Below are positions 42,981 through 54,400 of a stretch of 64,000 nucleotides of DNA, in pieces. Position numbers and translations under genes: made by a program. The DNA is taken from positions 1,550,001 through 1,614,000 of the forward strand of contig JASJZH010000002.1 in NCBI GenBank assembly GCA_037178975.1, written 5' to 3'. This DNA comes from Oscheius tipulae (lineage: Eukaryota; Nematoda; Chromadorea; Rhabditida; Rhabditidae). The notes below the pieces were generated by a model. It was given only the letters and a program-made list of their open reading frames with translations, was not told the origin of the DNA and did not search any database. Each line of letters begins with the position of its first letter. Within the stretch, counting starts at the first letter, position 1.

Positions 42981-44721
42981 TTAGGTCCTTCTCTTGGTTC
43001 TGAGGCTGACAGAGGGACAGACAGGCTGGGGAGCGGAGATGGTGTTTCTGTATTTGTTGTAGAGGGGGACAATGAACTCATTCTTGGCTTGTTCCCAGGC
43101 CCTGAACATGAGTTATCATTGGCTAGGACACTGTCAGTACCTGTCTCTGATTCCTAAAACGTCTTTTTGGGCCTCAGCTTGCTCCTCGATAGAGTTGTAC
43201 CGGGAGTCTTGGATGAGTTTTAGAGAGATGGCCATGGCTTCTGGAAATTTCTGGTGAAAGTGCCTCTCTCTCTCTAATACTGCTTTCTGGAGAAAAACTA
43301 AGACCATGACCGAGTTTAGCGACACCGAAGACATACAGACACGCGAAATAGAAAGTTTACTTCCGACTGGGATATAACCCGGAACTTTGACGAAAGTGAG
43401 AATTATTCGCCAAGCGTGCTCAGATTTTTTCGAGACGGTGTGCTGTCTACTGTTTCCTAATGGTATGTAACACCTTCGCTTGAAACAAAGAGCATTTTGG
43501 TTTGATTCCCGCACAGGCAAAAGTTTTTTGCTTTCCAATTTCTGGGGTTTCGATGTCACTGCTCACGAATCTGATTTCCATCCATGTTTGAAACGAGTAA
43601 AACCAGCTAGACAGATCAATGAAGAAAAGAAACTAGGAAGGATGAACGAGTAACACCCTCTCTGTCTCTCTGACTGTCTGTCTCTCTATGCCCTCACCTT
43701 CAACTACCGCTCTGATATGAGTGGACAGATTTGTAGTATCGCCATTGCATCTGGTCATGGCTTGCTGCATAATGTTCACCCAGACCTGATCCTTTTCGTC
43801 AATCTCTTCCGAAACCAATGTTTCAAAGTTCTTCTTGGCCGGCTGGACGCTGTTAGGAAGACCGGCAGCTCGGAACTGCCCAACTTCTTGAGGAGCTATG
43901 TTCGGAGTCAGAAACCTGAAGTCTGATTAGAGAGACAAAGAGACAACCTACTCGGGCTGAGCGTTTCCGTCTGGAGTAGGTGTCTGAACAATGTGAGCAT
44001 TGGTATAAGCTGCCACAATGATCTCGATCATTCCCTCCACTCCGAGGGCGTATCTTCCCGATTTAAAGTGGACTGAACACTATCTTTTGGAAAAGTTAGG
44101 CGAGAATCTTACCAATGTTGCGTTCGAAAGCACTCTTTAACTGTTCTTTAGAGATTCTGGCATCTCTACCGGCTACTGTGTAGACTTGACGGTCTTGACG
44201 GGAGTTGACAATGAGGACGTTGGGATCACAGGCTCCGATGTCCTGGAATAATTTTGGTTACAGAGAGACATAGATAGTGACCTACCTGGAAGTTCTGGTA
44301 CTTCCTCTTTAGATTGTTAGCGAACTTTTCAATGTCGACCGGATATCCAGGAACAGTTCCAATCTTGTCAATGATGGCTACAGTAATCTGAAAAGCACAA
44401 TCTGCCACTGTCACTGTCAATCCTACCTCCAAGTTCCTTTCGGGCTGAAGTGCACAAGCTGGGGAGGTATTTCTGATGTTGGATGTCACAGCTCTCAACT
44501 GAAAACTCTGAATTCGAAGGGACCCTGTCACTGTCACTCACAGTTTGCAGCTTCCTCACAAGCTGTGTCCTTTCCTCGTCTGTCACCACTGCCGACGGAT
44601 CACAGACAGGAGAAGGGAACGCAAGTCTACAGCTCAGAGGATCTATCCTCGGGTCCGGATAGGTCTGACTCGTGAACTGGGATAGAGCTGCTGCCGGCAG
44701 GAGGAGTAACACGGTCCACAT
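42981..44721 (-). CDS. MOLO1-domain (TPM-fold) protein with long C-terminal extension (8 exons, 359 aa)
   Basis: Exons (minus) are 44542-44721, 44427-44498, 44286-44387, 44113-44242, 43952-44072, 43708-43915, 43141-43286 and 42981-43101. The signal peptide is WTVLLLLPAAALS. The MOLO1 pattern follows: TYPDPRIDPLSCR, VCDPSAVVTDEERTQLVRKL, ITVAIIDKI and DIEKFANNLKRKYQNFQDIG. ACDPNVLIVNSRQDRQVYTV and FKSGRYALGVEGMI complete it. C. elegans MOLO-1 is a levamisole-receptor auxiliary subunit with a TM helix. Here no TM span is seen; instead about 150 residues of charged helical sequence (HFHQKFPEAMAISLKL, EQAKNEFIVPLYNKYR) end at SLRTKRRT. So this paralogue may be secreted. Exon 6 to 7 joining needs the GTAGTT donor at 43707; the next GT would break the frame. 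Confidence 0.72.
43440..43522 (+). repeat. tRNA-like relic in MOLO1-domain gene intron
   Basis: TGGTATGTAACACC, then CTTGAAACAAAGAGCATTT, then the B-box-like GGTTTGATTCCCGCAC. Only the 3' half is convincing. Confidence 0.3.
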
Positions 44722-46663
44722 CTCTGGAAAAAAAGTTGCCTGCTGCGGCGGAAAGAATGTTTCGAGTCCGATTTCGGGTGAATCGGAAGGAGATTAGGAT
44801 CGCTTTTCAGGTGCGATATGGGGGGAGAGGTTGAAAAGAGTGCGAAAGAAGGTTGGAATATGTGTATAAAGCATCAGAGAACGTTAGAGAGAGTGATGTG
44901 TTTTCTAGGGAGGGGAGATAAAGAAGATTGGGTTTGCTTCTCATCAGGACTATTCCGGTTACAAGGCCAATTCTATCACATTCTTGGTGAAAGCTGCAAG
45001 TTTGCCTCCGCAAGACCTCCGAAGGATGACACGATTGGACAGATTGGGACAATGACAGAGACAGAAAAAAAGAGAGACAGTGAGACTGCGGATAGCCGTG
45101 TGAACACGCAGATATTTGCACCCCAACATTGAAGAGATGGATACCTGGACATTGTTAGCATACATCAGTTTAGCAGCAGTTGTGATCTGAAGATCCAGTA
45201 TGTTCTGTCAAATTTCTTCCACGATCTCGGGCAGATACACTCCGTCATAGACATCATTGGTCTTGAATCAGACTTCTGGATTTGACAAGGTACCGGCTTT
45301 TTATGCAACAAAGACTGGTCTGGTGACTTCCTCTCATGACAATGATGGTAGGTTGAGCTAGAGAAAAACTTTTGTCACGGTGTTTTGATGGAGAACGAAA
45401 ATTTGTATGGACACTAGACCCGATCAGAGCATGTCCAAAGAAGATCTAATAAGTATAGGTAGGCCATAGGATTCTAATAAGTTTATACAAGACAACAAAG
45501 AGAGAGAGAGAGAGTCGATCGCACCCATAGTCGGAAGAGGATGGATTGGCATGTGCCAGAAACTGGAAGAAGCCAGTGAGAGATTGGACAATACACACAC
45601 AGGAAGAGATGAACTGGACACGGACAATTGGCCAAAGCCGTCGTCGTTGGCAGTCAATTATAGATAGAAGGTTTCCCCGGGCGTTTTGGCATACTTTTTT
45701 CAAGCGAATCGCGGCCAAGCCGGATCATCTCGCCATCTCTTTGTTTTTCAGCCTTCGGGGGGCGAATTTGCAATTGGACAGGGGAGGTGACGCAATTTGG
45801 AAACAGAGACAGGGAGACAGGGAGGGTCTTGGAAGAAAATTCAGTGAAAATGCGGATGTGGCGGGGGTAAGGGGTGAAATCTTTCCGGTCTTCTTTCACC
45901 AATCTAGGGATCCAGGTAGAGAAACCCGAAGGCAAAGGGGCAGATCTCCGAAAACCGGTCTCGTTTGAAACTCCGGTCTTTTGACTTGTCGCGGGACGAT
46001 ATCGAGACACCGCACCGGTTGGTCACACGCACACATAGAAAGTCATCTTCGCCGTGAATAAATTATAATGAAGAAGCGTTTCGCGGATCGTTGAAGTTTG
46101 AATGGATCATAGTTATGGGGTGCTTGGATCCGTGAAAAGAGAGAGACAGAGTCAGTGAGACCGAGAGACAGAGCGGTATACCTATTAGACATCCTTATCT
46201 CTTCTGTCAGAGTATGACCATTCTTCAGAACTGTCCCAGTAGCTTTCACTTGACTGACGACCAAGAAGCAATGGGTATAATTGATAGAACTCTTTGAAAT
46301 AAACTAGTGAACTTCTGGTAACAGTAATTAGTTCAAATCCCTTGGCAAGTCAAGCGATCCGCCTGTAATCGCAAGAAGTTCTGTCCAGAAGCAACCCCAT
46401 TCGAGGACTCGACCCCTTCGGAAAGGCTTGCCTACAAAGATAGTCAGACAAGTTACATCGCTGATAGTAGTCTACTACAACAGCGAGTTTTCACAGACAG
46501 GCAGAGTTTCTGGAAAGCACAATGTACGCATGTACTGGTCTAGATCAGCCTCAAACCTCATTGAAAACAACTTCAAAAGAGGAGGATAACGAGCTCAATT
46601 CAGCTTTCAATTATTTTGTTCAGTCACAGGAAGTCACATTTCCAGTATACGTTTCCTTCAGAA
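44722..46663. other. Intergenic region between MOLO1-domain gene and Srh-like receptor
   Basis: I could not assemble any gene. There are several overlapping short ORFs around 45550-46010 without splice or domain support. GACAGA tracts are at about 45050-45080, 45805-45830 and 46140-46170. Confidence 0.4.
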
Positions 46664-47963
46664 ATGTTATACTGTCCTCCATTTCCCACGAACTTTAATG
46701 CATACTTCTATCTTCTGGATGCTATAGCCTGTGTAACACCGTTCATAAATGGGTTCACGATATATTGTATTGTTACCAAGTCTACGAAGCAGGTATAGAG
46801 ACAGTGACAGTGACAGTGCCTGACATTCTTCTTCAGATGGCCGGCTATCGCTGGCAGCTGCTCTTCCACCAAGTTATGTCAGCTCTCGTCGACATTTTCG
46901 TCTCAATCCTGACGAAACCTGTCATTCTCCTCCCGCTTCCTCTCGGCTATCCCACTGGTCTCTTACCCAAATTTACTACTATATCCACCCACATCCAGCT
47001 GATTCTGGCTGTCGAGACTGTCATTCTATCCATGGTGGCAGCTCTCCAACTATTCTTCTACCGCTACGTCATTGCTTCTGGAAGAAACCAATTCTCTAGG
47101 CTGCAAAAGTCGATGGTTCTTTTCTGTTATGTTGTGTTCAGCTGGCCAGCCATTTCATTTCTCTTCATCTATGAAGATCAGAAAATGCTGCTGAAAAGAC
47201 TTCGTTCAGTAAGTTTCATAACAAACGAGATGATTAGGTCATTGCAAACAGCTGTCTTGAATGGGGTAGATTGTATGAATATTTTCACGTGAGGACAGTT
47301 TTCACGTAAAAGATCAGTGATCTCACATTACTGTAGCGTCAATAACTGTCTCTTTGTCTCTCTGTATCCAATCTAACCTTCTTTTCCAGAACTATTCCTG
47401 CATTACCAACAGCATCATAAACATCCCAGCTCTGCAAGCTTACTCACCACAGACTGTTATCTCCGCTTTCGCAATCCCTAGTATTTTCGTGGCTCTAACG
47501 TTCCCTATTTTCTGCTCTGGACTGATCTTCTCCACTCACAGATGCCTCAAGAAGACATCCATTTCGCGAAGAGCTGTTCTCTTACAGCAGAAATTTCTAA
47601 AGCATCTGGTTCTACAAGTTTCTATTCCTATAACCATAGTCATTCTTCCTGCAATAGCCGTATTGGTGGTCATTTCGTTTCAGATCTATGGAACAGCTAG
47701 TGAGTTTAGTTACTGTCACTGTCACTGTCATTGTTACCGAGAACCAATTGATTTTAGTGCTCTCCCTCTTCATGCTAGCCTCAATTTCCACTTATGGTGC
47801 CTCAGGCGCTCTTCTGCTCATCTACTTGACACCAACCTACCGACGAATTCTATCTTTGTGTAACGGGGACTCTCTAAAACGGGAGCAGACGTCACCAGCT
47901 TCCACGATGTTTATCGTTCAGCAGCAGCAATCGCAACAAACAAGGCCAAGAATAAACTTGTGA
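46664..47963 (+). CDS. Str-superfamily serpentine receptor, Srh-like (4 exons, 338 aa)
   Basis: Exons are 46664-46792, 46837-47208, 47390-47699 and 47758-47963, in phase. Seven hydrophobic spans: LLDAIACVTPFINGFTIYC, QVMSALVDIFVSILTKPVI, LILAVETVILSMVAALQLFF, MVLFCYVVFSWPAISFLFI, IPSIFVALTFPIFCSGLIF, LQVSIPITIVILPAIAVLVV and SLFMLASISTYGASGALLL. The G-Y-P-x-G-L-L-P-K before TM3, FYRYVIASGR after TM3, QQKFLKHLVLQVSIP into TM6 and LTPTYRRIL after TM7 are characteristic of the Srh/Str superfamily. These are ciliary chemoreceptors. The Gln-rich C-tail (QQQQSQQ) is unusual. The ATG is 2 nt after CCTTCAG, a trans-splice candidate. Introns 1 and 3 contain GACAGT/ACTGTC units. Confidence 0.8.
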
Positions 47964-48717
47964 CTTCTTGTGTGTCTGCTCGAGGCGAGCTTGAACCATC
48001 TGGCTTGCGCGAACCGTGTTCGTTGGTGTTGTTTCATTGGCTAATCCCAAAGAAGGCATTGAAACAAGGGAGACAATTGTTTGGGATCATCGGGTCCCTT
48101 CTATGAAAGAAAGAGAACAGAGACTCTAAAGAATTCCGAAAAGTTGCGACAGCGGGAAGGTCAGAGAATAGAAGGGTCTATCGAGAGTTTGAACCGAACC
48201 AAGATTGAACGGAGAAACAGATACACGAGTTAGATGGAAAGGCGGTCTCTCAGTTCCTTCCTCTTCCTCTGTCTCTCGAATCACTTGAGACTATCTATCC
48301 CAGCAGTAGTGCTGCGTTTTCTCCTCTATTTGACTGTTGACCTCAGAGGGTGCGAAGAGCACCACCCGTGGCCACAATATTTACGCTTCTTCTACTATCA
48401 GCTTTCGCACCTGCTCACCAGAGTCACATACCGCCGGCTTACGACAAGGACGATGGGCAGACCGGCGGAACCGTCTTCCGCATAGGTTCCATCTCACTGA
48501 ACGGCAGAGGTTCAAATAAGGGAGATAGAAACTGCGTCCGAGAGACTGACTGAACTTTTAGTCCTATTCCAGATCATCGAGACCAATCTAGATAGGGTGC
48601 TTGACCACGATGTTGCTCACTCTAGAACCCCTGCCTCAGTCGGCCACAACAATAGCAGAAGTTACGTTCGCGAGTTCCCGGCCCCGTTTAGGTACACAGG
48701 CGTGCGTGTTTTTACTC

Positions 48718-48765
48718 AGGCTGAGAGAGAGGCGACTGGGTTCTCCGCGCCTCTCTCTTCAGCCT
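48718..48765. other. Stem-loop (17-bp stem)
   Basis: AGGCTGAGAGAGAGGCG at 48718-48734 pairs with CGCCTCTCTCTTCAGCCT at 48748-48765, leaving one bulged base and a 13-nt loop. It could fold in DNA or RNA on either strand. Function unknown. Confidence 0.5.
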
Positions 48766-48797
48766 GTGAAAAAACGATGCTCTCTTTGATGGTAACG

Positions 48798-49025
48798 TTA
48801 CAGTTGACTCCTCCTAGACAGGTGCAGACGCCTCGGATGCCGACGGCTGAAAAAGAACGCCCCGAAACAGGAGAAGATTTGAGCGTGGGAGCGACTTCTG
48901 GCCAGGGACAAAAGAGTTGCATTTTCTGCGCGACCCGAAAAGGAGACATTGTCTTTGAAACCATAGAACGCGTTTAGAAAGGTCAGTGCGGCTAAGATGA
49001 CACAAGAAAATGATCTGAGGCCCAT
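48798..49025 (-). CDS. Hypothetical small secreted ORF (75 aa)
   Basis: An uninterrupted minus-strand frame starts with ATG and a good signal-peptide-like sequence (RSFSCVILAALTFLNAFYG), followed by a basic tail (FFSRRHPRRLHLSRRSQL). There is no domain, and overlapping frames with splice signals compete for the same sequence. A CTGTCTTTCTG tract just upstream is typical of introns here, so the real first exon may be elsewhere. Confidence 0.2.
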   Translation of the reverse strand: MGLRSFSCVILAALTFLNAFYGFKDNVSFSGRAENATLLSLARSRSHAQIFSCFGAFFFSRRHPRRLHLSRRSQL

Positions 49026-49503
49026 AGTACGATAGAAAGGAGACAGGCAGAGAAACAGAAAGACAGGCGCAGAAACTCACCCTGTTGTAGTAGACTACCA
49101 GGACCAGAAGAAGTTGTCTGACGGTTGTTGAAGACAGCAATCTCCGAAGGAGACGAGTCAGTCGAACGGAGTTACTTCTGGGCAGTGGTTTTTTGGATTA
49201 CAGGCGGAACTTGCCAAGGGATTTGAACTAATTACTGTTACCAGAAGTATACTAGTGTATTTCAAGAACCTCTATTATCGGATGTACTTATCGCTTCTTT
49301 GTCGTGCCACGAAAGGAAAAAGGATATGGAACAAATACGTCTCTCTGTATTTCTGTCTTTTTCTATTTCTGTCTCCGTCTTTCTGTCTCTCTTGTAAAGT
49401 AAGATCGTCCTCCCTTGTGACCCAGCTAATCCCCGCCCGGTGTGAATATCGTTTTTGCCGGCTTGCGGTGCGCCCCCGTTCGTTCCTTTCCTCTCGTGAG
49501 CCT

Positions 49504-49599
49504 GAGGGGCGGGGCAAAAAGTGGGCGGAGACCATATAAGGAGCCTGTGCGAGCTCATCGGAGCAGCACCAATTGACTCAAACCCACTTCTAGAGAACG
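49504..49599 (+). promoter_or_regulatory. Putative core promoter of the Thr-rich protein gene
   Basis: GGGGCGGGGC at about 49506-49515 and GTGGGCGG at 49521-49528 precede a TATA-like CATATAAG at 49533-49540, about 60 bp before the ATG at 49600. The order GC-rich boxes, TATA box, short leader fits a core promoter; this is inference from position. Confidence 0.35.
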
Positions 49600-50317
49600 A
49601 TGCGGCTGACAGCTTTAATTTTTGTTTCAGTCCTCGCCTTTACAGGTTTAGTCAATTGCTTTGAGTATTCTAGTATTGTCAGTTTAGGTCCGAGCTCAGC
49701 CGCCACGACAGAACAACTCCGACAATGGATATTAGCCAGTAGAAAGAGCATTCCTGCCGATGTTGGAGCTGACGGAGACATCACTGGTACTATCCTCAGG
49801 TCAGTCATTGTCCCCAAGACCCAAATTTGTTTTGACTGTTCTCAGAGATAAAAAAACACAGAGACAGAGAGACAGACAGTGGCAGCTACTGAATTTTAGC
49901 TTTTAGAGGTCCGAACCGTTTGTTCCACCAGGCAGCAAAAAGGTCAAGAGTGTCTCTAAAGTTTTACAACCCCTCTAACTGAAGGTGTTACTCATCTACT
50001 TGGTTTCTCTCAAAAAATCTGACTCCCGGGTCCATTGAAGTGTCTTAACGTGTTTTTTCAATCTTCCAAACTGGATAACAATATCCATTTGCAGGTTGCT
50101 CGGTTTTGGCAATGACAGAGAAACGACGCCGGCAGCCTTGATCAAAGAGACGACTACCATTCCGCCAACTACGACCACTACACAAGAAACGACTTCTCAG
50201 CCACGGGACGGTCAGTCTTCCTCTCTCTCTTTAGTTTTTGGGTATTTGAGTGCTGTGTGTGGCGGCAATCGCCTCCTCGTACGTTCCTATTTGCACGCCA
50301 CCACGCGCGAGAGATAG
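49600..50317 (+). CDS. Small secreted Thr-rich protein (2 exons, 140 aa)
   Basis: Exons are 49600-49799 and 50095-50317. It has a signal peptide (RLTALIFVSVLAFTGLVNC), a short folded-looking region (QLRQWILASRKSIPADVG) and a Thr/Pro-rich mucin-like stretch (ETTTIPPTTTTTQETTSQP). The C-terminus includes a moderately hydrophobic segment (SSSLSLVFGYLSAV) and ends HATTRER. The Thr-rich part is probably O-glycosylated. It could be a cuticle or surface-coat protein. The second exon could be ended by a 24-bp removal, but that is too short for an intron, so I left it unspliced. No homologous family recognised. Confidence 0.5.
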
Positions 50318-51416
50318 AAGACACTTCCTTAGGAAGTGAAGGACTGGCGAGATTGAGAGAGATAGTGAGAGATTGATAGTTTGGATACTCAACAGTCTAT
50401 CACTGTCACTGAACTATTTCCAAACAGGAACAGTGAAAGACAGAGACAGAATAAGACTTCCATCACTTGTCTGATTGTAGACACCAGAACTGACTAGGTT
50501 GTACTTGAGAACTGTAGGTTACTGTTGACTTGGTCAGAAAGATACTGAACTTGGGCTGAGTACCTAGTTACCCATAGATCCAAAGAGGACAGTAGGCGAA
50601 TCCAATTTGCTGGAGATGCTTCGAGTTGACCTATCTCTGCCCAAGGAAAGAGGAAGTCCCCACCGCACTTGATGCTTGAGGACTGACACTTAACAGGATG
50701 AGGACATGGTAGTCCTTTGGTACTTGTCCCGTCGATGACATCGGCCGCTCCCAGATTCTCTGAGGTTATTCCTCTTTGTTTTTCTCCCACATTGCCGCTC
50801 TGACGCGCCTATTTAGCAGAGACTTTAGCACTCCTAATCGGCAGTCTAAACAGTGCGAAACGACAATCTTTCCAATTTTTTTCTCTGAGCTCTCCCAGAA
50901 CATTCCAAGTAGCTATTTGGGTGCAATTCAATGAAAAGGGACGCGCGTGTCGGCTTCAGTTACGGAAGCCTGTGAAAAAGTTGCAGAGCCACTTGAAAAT
51001 ACGGACCATTTCGCGCTCGATCAGCCTCGGAGAACTTTTTGTCTGGCCACGCGGACCGCAGGAGCTCAAAAGATAGTCTGTGGAGAGGGAGTGTTTCAAT
51101 GGTTGTGACTAGACAGAGAGAGACACAGAGACAGAAAGACAGAAAGACTGAAAGACAGAAAGACACAAAGACAGAGAGACAGAGAGACAGAGAGGCAGTC
51201 CAAACCAATAAGTATATTTTGGACCCTGTCTACAACACCTCTTGTCTGAGGCAACTTTTGTTGTCTCCGAGTCAACACTTGTGTCCTGTCGGCGTGGTCC
51301 CGGCCGTCTCCTCTTTCCCGGACACATTGCGCTCTGCTTGGTCCGTAGTATTTGTGTGTGACTGTGTGAACGAGTACAAATAGAGTCGTGCAGCTCATTC
51401 TCCAACCCCAAATACC
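50318..51416. other. Intergenic region with a strong GACAGA microsatellite
   Basis: Contains a minus-strand open frame at about 50494-50760 without ATG, and a long AGACAGAA/GAGACAGA tract at about 51109-51196. Nothing else is assignable. The region just upstream of 51417 should contain the promoter or missing first exon of the next gene. Confidence 0.4.
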
Positions 51417-54400
51417 ATGACTCTCAGATGGAATATATGTCAACTTTCAGTCTGTCCCTTTGGAGCTGAACCACTGCTTCTGGCAGCCGACTACGCCTAT
51501 TGTAGACCCTCTTCGGTTCAAGACTGTCCAGTGGGATACCTCTGCGACCAGTCTTTTGCTCTAGGACGCTCGATTTGCTGTAAAGACTTGAGATCCGTCC
51601 AGGGAGGAAACAGACCAGCCGGTAAGAACTTTGTCCTCTGCCTCTATCTCTCTGTCCAGGTCGTCCATCTTCCTCTGTCCGCCCTCCCTTCAACTGGAAC
51701 ACTGTGACTCCCACTCAGGCTCCCAAATGGGCCGGTCTGCCTGGAAGCACCAAGAAAGCTCCCTGGTACATCAAGGACAGAACCAACTGGCCTACTGTCT
51801 ACAATAGAGTCGGAGAGACCACGACCGAAGTGGCTACCACGACCACTGAGGAACCCACCACTACTACTATTCCCTCGACTACCACGTAAGTCGTCTCTGT
51901 CTTTTTGTCTCTTTGTCTCTCTATCACTCTGTCTCTCTGTATCTTTGCCCGATTCAATCCAGATATTTCAGTACGACCACGACTGCTGCTCCCACCACAG
52001 CCTCTCCCAAGCTCAACCCTTGGGCTCGACTCTGGACTTCCACTCTTCCTCCCAGAAACACAGTCAATGTCTCTGTCCTCCAGGCTGGAAGTCTTCGACC
52101 TCTACGAGTGAGTCTCATTCACTTTTTCAATGAATATCTTTTTCAGGATGGACAGCTAGAAGCCGTCGGAGCCATCACCATGATCAACGACAATGGCTAC
52201 TTGGTCCTTGTGGACACTGGAGCCTCTTCCGATACGGAGCGTCTGCTCCAAAGTAAGTGGTTCATTTCGATTCGGGGGCCACGTTCCGCGGGCCATCAAT
52301 TACTCTTGAAAAACAGCTTGGCTTTCTCTGTCCCATCATCTCTTGAGCTCTTCTTGGTTTAGTCAGTCTTCTGGCCCTTCTCTCTCCCTTTCTCTCTCTG
52401 TCACATAATCCTGCAAGGATGCCTTCTTGTTTTAGTGTTGCGAAGGTGCCGCGACTCTCTCCCCCTCATCCTCTTTCCTGGCAAACCCAATTTGTGCGCT
52501 CGTTTGCGCCCGAAAGCGTCCACTCGAAGAGTCTACACACGTCTCCTTTCTGGGGCTTAGTCCTCCTCTGTTTCTCCTCTAATCCATGGTCAACTGCTGC
52601 ACTGCCAAAAGGGCCAGGACAGTTGGCACCATCCTTGGTTTTTTGGACACAGTCTTCTTGTCTCTTGTCTTCTTCAAAAGCGTCCATATTTTGAAAGAGT
52701 ATGGGTAAGTTCACTTACAAATCTCAGAGAGACAGAGCGACAATGATAATGACAATGACAGTGACAGTTACTAATTCTTACTAACAGCTTCAACCTCCTG
52801 GCTACTTCCGCTGTCAGCTGTATGGGGATCCTCTACGGCCTCCATCTTTTTGGAATTGCCGCCAGTTGGGTGGGCTTCGCTCGGGAGAAATCTGCCTTCA
52901 TTGTGCCGAAGATCGTCCTCAAGGCGACGACAGTCCTTGGCTGTTACTTGGTGACAGCCGTCTTGACATACTTCTGTCTGACAGAATCATATTTCCTCGG
53001 AGATATTATTGCTAAAGGCTTCAATACGGAGTACCATCATGCTAAGGAGACAGTCGATGAGAATGCGGCCACAGCTGCTGCGGTAGCAGCCGCCTTGAGT
53101 CTCTTCCAAACCTCTCTGTTCGTTCTTCTTTGGTCCTGCTATATAGAGATTAGGGACAAGGAAGTGACAGAGCTTCTCCAAAAGTTTCTCAAGGCTGAGA
53201 AGCGCAAGCAAAGGGACCAGATGACGACCTTTATGTAGAGGGTTCAAACACTCTTTGTTCTCTAATCTTATGTCAATTTTCAGATCTGGCCAAAGAACAG
53301 GTCACGCTGGATCAGATCCAGACTGTCGTCATCACTCACGGTCACCCAGGACACATGGGTAACTTGAACTTCTTCGCGCAGAAGCCTATTCTCTTCCATT
53401 CGATGGAATACATTGGGCGACATGTCACTCCTACTGAACTGAAAGAGGTGAGAGAGACAGAGAGACAGAGACTGACAACCATTCTTCAGCGTCCGTACCG
53501 CAAGCTCTCCCAAAACATCGAGGTTTGGAAGACTCCCGGACACACCCAGCACGATCTGACTGTCCTTGTCCATAACGTAGCCGGATACGGTACCATGGCC
53601 ATCGCTGGAGATCTCATCCCCAGTGAGACTCTAATCTCTGAAAAGGTTTTTTGACAGAGAGGGACAGAGTGACAGAGGCAATTTCAGCGTGACTCTATGC
53701 AAGATGAAGGCGTCTGGGACGCTGCCATCAAGCGTCAGAATGCCAACTTGATCATCTGTATGGCTGACTGGATCGTTCCGGGGCATGGTCAGCCTTTCAG
53801 GGTCCTCCCTCACTACAGGTTAGTCACTGCCCCTATCCTGTCAACCAACACATATAGACAAAAAGCTGGCTGCACCCGACTTCTCGCTCAACGTCACATG
53901 CTGAACCAGGCCTAAGCTCTCTACGATCCTCTCTCTCTCTCGACTTTCAGTTCCCCCACCGACCCTTTTATTGATACTCTAAGCAGTCAGCTTAGAATTC
54001 GTATGTACTGTGTACTCTCTTAATCTCTCTTTACAAAAGAGGCCCTATTGCCGACGGTAGAGCCATTGAACCAGATTTTCTTTTCCCCCCTTCACTGCGT
54101 TCAGTGGTGTGCAACATGCTCAGTATTTTGTTGGTATTTTGTCTTTCAAAACTATCAGATTGCAATAAATTCTACAATTCTTGTAGGTTGTTCCTCCAAA
54201 AATCGCTGGAAAAGTACAGAGAGTTGGACTTCCATATCGAAATTTGCGGCGACGCTTACGGCCACCCCACGTTGAGTCTATTTCCAAGGAAGAGCAGTAG
54301 TGAGCTAGTTCTTTAAAGGAGGAGGTCTCGGGAGGAAGTTACAGTAACTCGGACTCAGGCTGACAGGGGGGAGTTGTTTTGACTTTAGCGAATTCAAAGA

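Larger units (their letters stand above)
47964..49599. other. Interval with unresolved coding signal and a hairpin
   Basis: A plus-strand stretch 48345-48690 reads as a possible signal peptide (RRAPPVATIFTLLLLSAFA) followed by a second exon at 48577-48690 in phase, but no ATG can be attached. The minus-strand 48798-49025 reading frame is listed separately. A perfect-but-one hairpin lies at 48718-48765. I cannot assemble a full gene here. Confidence 0.3.

Noticed and set aside
48234-48977. Two overlapping plus-strand genes at 48.2-49.0 kb
   Set aside because: One frame shows a signal-peptide-like segment and a phase-compatible second exon, but no start codon could be joined and frames compete, so I left it unresolved.
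50494-50790. Minus-strand gene at 50.5-50.8 kb
   Set aside because: The frame is open but has no ATG, no flanking exons in phase and no recognisable domain.
51039-51383. Plus-strand ORF as first exon of the SWIP-10-like gene
   Set aside because: Most of it is translated GACAGA repeat and it ends in a stop before 51417 with no donor giving a signal peptide.
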